Source: Thermoplasmata archaeon (GTDB lineage: Archaea > Thermoplasmatota > Thermoplasmata > Lutacidiplasmatales > UBA184). From it: 7,055 bases of DNA. A program made the position numbers and the translations under genes. The stretch spans positions 1 through 7,055 of the forward strand of contig JASHWW010000123.1 in the NCBI GenBank assembly GCA_030043855.1. Direction: 5' to 3'. The notes under the pieces were generated by a model. It was not told where the DNA came from. It searched no databases and worked only from the letters and a program-made list of their open reading frames with translations. This document shows positions 6,119 through 7,055 of the stretch, piece by piece. The stretch's first letter is position 1, and each line of letters starts with the position of its first letter.

Positions 6119-6156
6119 ACAATATAGTTACTGTTTTCGTAATTCTAACGTATTGT
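6119..6156 (-). promoter_or_regulatory. A+T-rich promoter and operator-like inverted repeat of the abiE pair
   Basis: This is the most A+T-rich point of a GC-rich window. On the minus strand TAACTATATT (6130-6121) is a good archaeal TATA-like box, preceded by an A-rich stretch (CGAAAACAG, 6139-6131) where the factor-B element would lie. Superimposed is an imperfect inverted repeat: ACAATATAGTTA (6119-6130) against TAACGTATTGT (6146-6156), matching 11 of 12 positions if one base bulges. A smaller TTAC (6128-6131)/GTAA (6139-6142) repeat is nested inside. AbiEi-family repressors bind inverted repeats in their own promoter, so this is the likely operator. The repeat is seen directly; its role is inferred. 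Confidence 0.6.
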
Positions 6157-6197
6157 CGTCATATCTCCGGTCGCCTCGTGCCCCCCGCCGCGCCCCC

Positions 6198-6225
6198 GGA
6201 CCGTCCGCGGGGCGCCGGACGGGCC
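6198..6225 (-). terminator. GC hairpin between the ABC ATPase gene and the abiE promoter
   Basis: CCGTCCG (6201-6207) pairs with CGGACGG (6216-6222) around an 8-nt loop; two more GG/CC pairs extend the stem beyond one mismatch. It begins 15 bp after the ABC ATPase stop in the direction of transcription. No T-run follows it directly, only a G-rich stretch, so it may reduce read-through into the abiE pair rather than be a standard terminator. Confidence 0.3.
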
Positions 6226-6239
6226 GCCGTCGGGGAGTC

Positions 6240-7055
6240 TCAGGTGAACAGATCCTCGAGGGGGTTCTCCATCTCCCGCACCTCGCGAAGCCGGACCCCC
6301 TTCGCCTCCAGGTCCCGGATCAGGTCGGGCACCCGATCGGGCCCCGAAAGCTCCCGTACGTAGTAATCGCCGCTCCGCTCCCAGTCGTTCAGCTGGTCGG
6401 TGGGCTCGACGGTGCGGACGCCCACGACAAAATGGCTGCCGCGGACGTTCTCCATTCGTTCGAAGAGGGTGAGGGCGCCGTTCTTCAGGGCGATGACGAA
6501 CCGGCCGATCTCGCGCGCTTCGAACAGATTGTGCGAGGAGTACAGCACGATCCGGTCCTTGCTCAGTTCGAGGACGAGCGTTCGGATCTCGCGGGCGACC
6601 TTGGGATCGAGGTTCGCCGTCGGTTCGTCGAGCAGGTAGATCGCTCGTTCGCGAAGGAACACCCGGCCGATCGAGACCCGCTTCCGCTGCCCGGCGCTCA
6701 ACTTCGAGATGTACGCTCCCGCGAACTCCCGGATCTGCAGTTGATCGAGGACGCGTTCGACATCGGCGCTCGTGGCCCGTTCGACCCGCGCGTAGAAGTC
6801 GAGGCATTCCCGAACGGTGAGGCCGTCCGGCATCCCGTCGATGTGCGAGAGATAGTGCAGTTGGTCCCGGGCGGCCTGGCGTTCGATCGGAATCCCGTCG
6901 ATCAGCACCGACCCGGACGTCGGAGGGAGGATCCCCGCGATGGTTCGGAACAGCGTGGTCTTTCCCGCGCCGTTGGGACCCAGCACCACGTAGACGGACG
7001 GAGCGTCGACCGTGAACGACACGTCATGGAGCACGGGCCGATCCTGATAGCCGGA
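6240..7055 (-). CDS. ABC-2-type transporter ATP-binding protein (5' end outside window)
   Basis: 271 residues are visible, and the reading frame continues off the right edge. The residues before the GTG at 7034 (SGYQDRP) fit the normal N-terminal strand of an ABC ATPase, so that GTG is internal. Motifs by visible residue: Walker A GPNGAGKTT (26-34), signature LSAGQ (119-123), Walker B AIYLLDEP (138-145) with catalytic Glu144, D-loop NLD (148-150) and switch His175 in SSHN. The Q-loop position reads YLSH (68-71) with His in place of Gln, as also happens in CcmA-like ATPases. The C-terminal extension ending in NPLEDLFT is typical of ATPases that pair with ABC-2 permeases, used for drug, copper-site, haem or polysaccharide export. 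The cognate permease is not in the window and is probably upstream. The protein would sit on the cytoplasmic face of the membrane; the substrate is unknown. Confidence 0.93.
   Translation of the reverse strand, partial: SGYQDRPVLHDVSFTVDAPSVYVVLGPNGAGKTTLFRTIAGILPPTSGSVLIDGIPIERQAARDQLHYLSHIDGMPDGLTVRECLDFYARVERATSADVERVLDQLQIREFAGAYISKLSAGQRKRVSIGRVFLRERAIYLLDEPTANLDPKVAREIRTLVLELSKDRIVLYSSHNLFEAREIGRFVIALKNGALTLFERMENVRGSHFVVGVRTVEPTDQLNDWERSGDYYVRELSGPDRVPDLIRDLEAKGVRLREVREMENPLEDLFT

Noticed and set aside
6198..6225. The GC hairpin as a certain intrinsic terminator
   Set aside because: There is no T-run after the stem in the direction of transcription; kept only as a low-confidence element.
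1..7055. tRNA/rRNA genes, CRISPR arrays, insertion-sequence ends or attachment sites
   Set aside because: No cloverleaf-like segment, no regularly spaced repeats, no transposase motifs and no terminal inverted repeats with target duplications were seen on reading both strands.

Overview
The window is a GC-rich (roughly two-thirds G+C by eye), densely packed stretch of prokaryotic chromosome with seven recognisable genes, two of them touching or overlapping their partners. No RNA gene, insertion sequence or CRISPR array is visible. The origin is probably archaeal, perhaps a GC-rich Thermoplasmatota-like lineage. The reasons are a strongly A+T-rich TATA-like promoter in front of a gene with no Shine-Dalgarno site, and a kumamolisin-type acid protease. 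This is inference only: several of these families also occur in GC-rich bacteria.

Layout, left to right. Bases 2-55 may be the tail of a rightward gene entering from the left. A leftward two-gene operon follows (2064 down to 81): a purple-acid-phosphatase-like metallophosphoesterase, then a histidine phosphatase starting one base after its stop. A 190-bp divergent intergenic region separates this operon from a rightward kumamolisin-like sedolisin (2273-3856), a serine-carboxyl peptidase with its prodomain. The sedolisin converges on a small leftward VOC/PhnB-like protein (4258-3887); two hairpins sit at the junction, one of them over the VOC stop codon. Further right is a leftward AbiEi/AbiEii-type pair (6095-4375), joined by a 4-base ATGA overlap. 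Its A+T-rich promoter contains an inverted repeat that looks like an AbiEi autoregulatory operator. The window ends inside a leftward ABC-2-type ATPase gene whose 5' end lies beyond base 7055.

How the genes may work together. The AbiE-like pair reads as a self-regulated antitoxin-toxin (type IV, abortive-infection-type) module: a winged-helix repressor and a nucleotidyltransferase toxin. The two phosphatases are probably co-expressed, and a common signal could reach both them and the divergent protease through the shared intergenic region, which holds several small palindromes. The ABC ATPase presumably works with a permease encoded outside the window. The most unusual points are the loss of both side-chain calcium ligands in an otherwise intact sedolisin, the operator-like repeat over the abiE promoter, and a Cys-Lys-Cys-Cys cluster in the histidine phosphatase.
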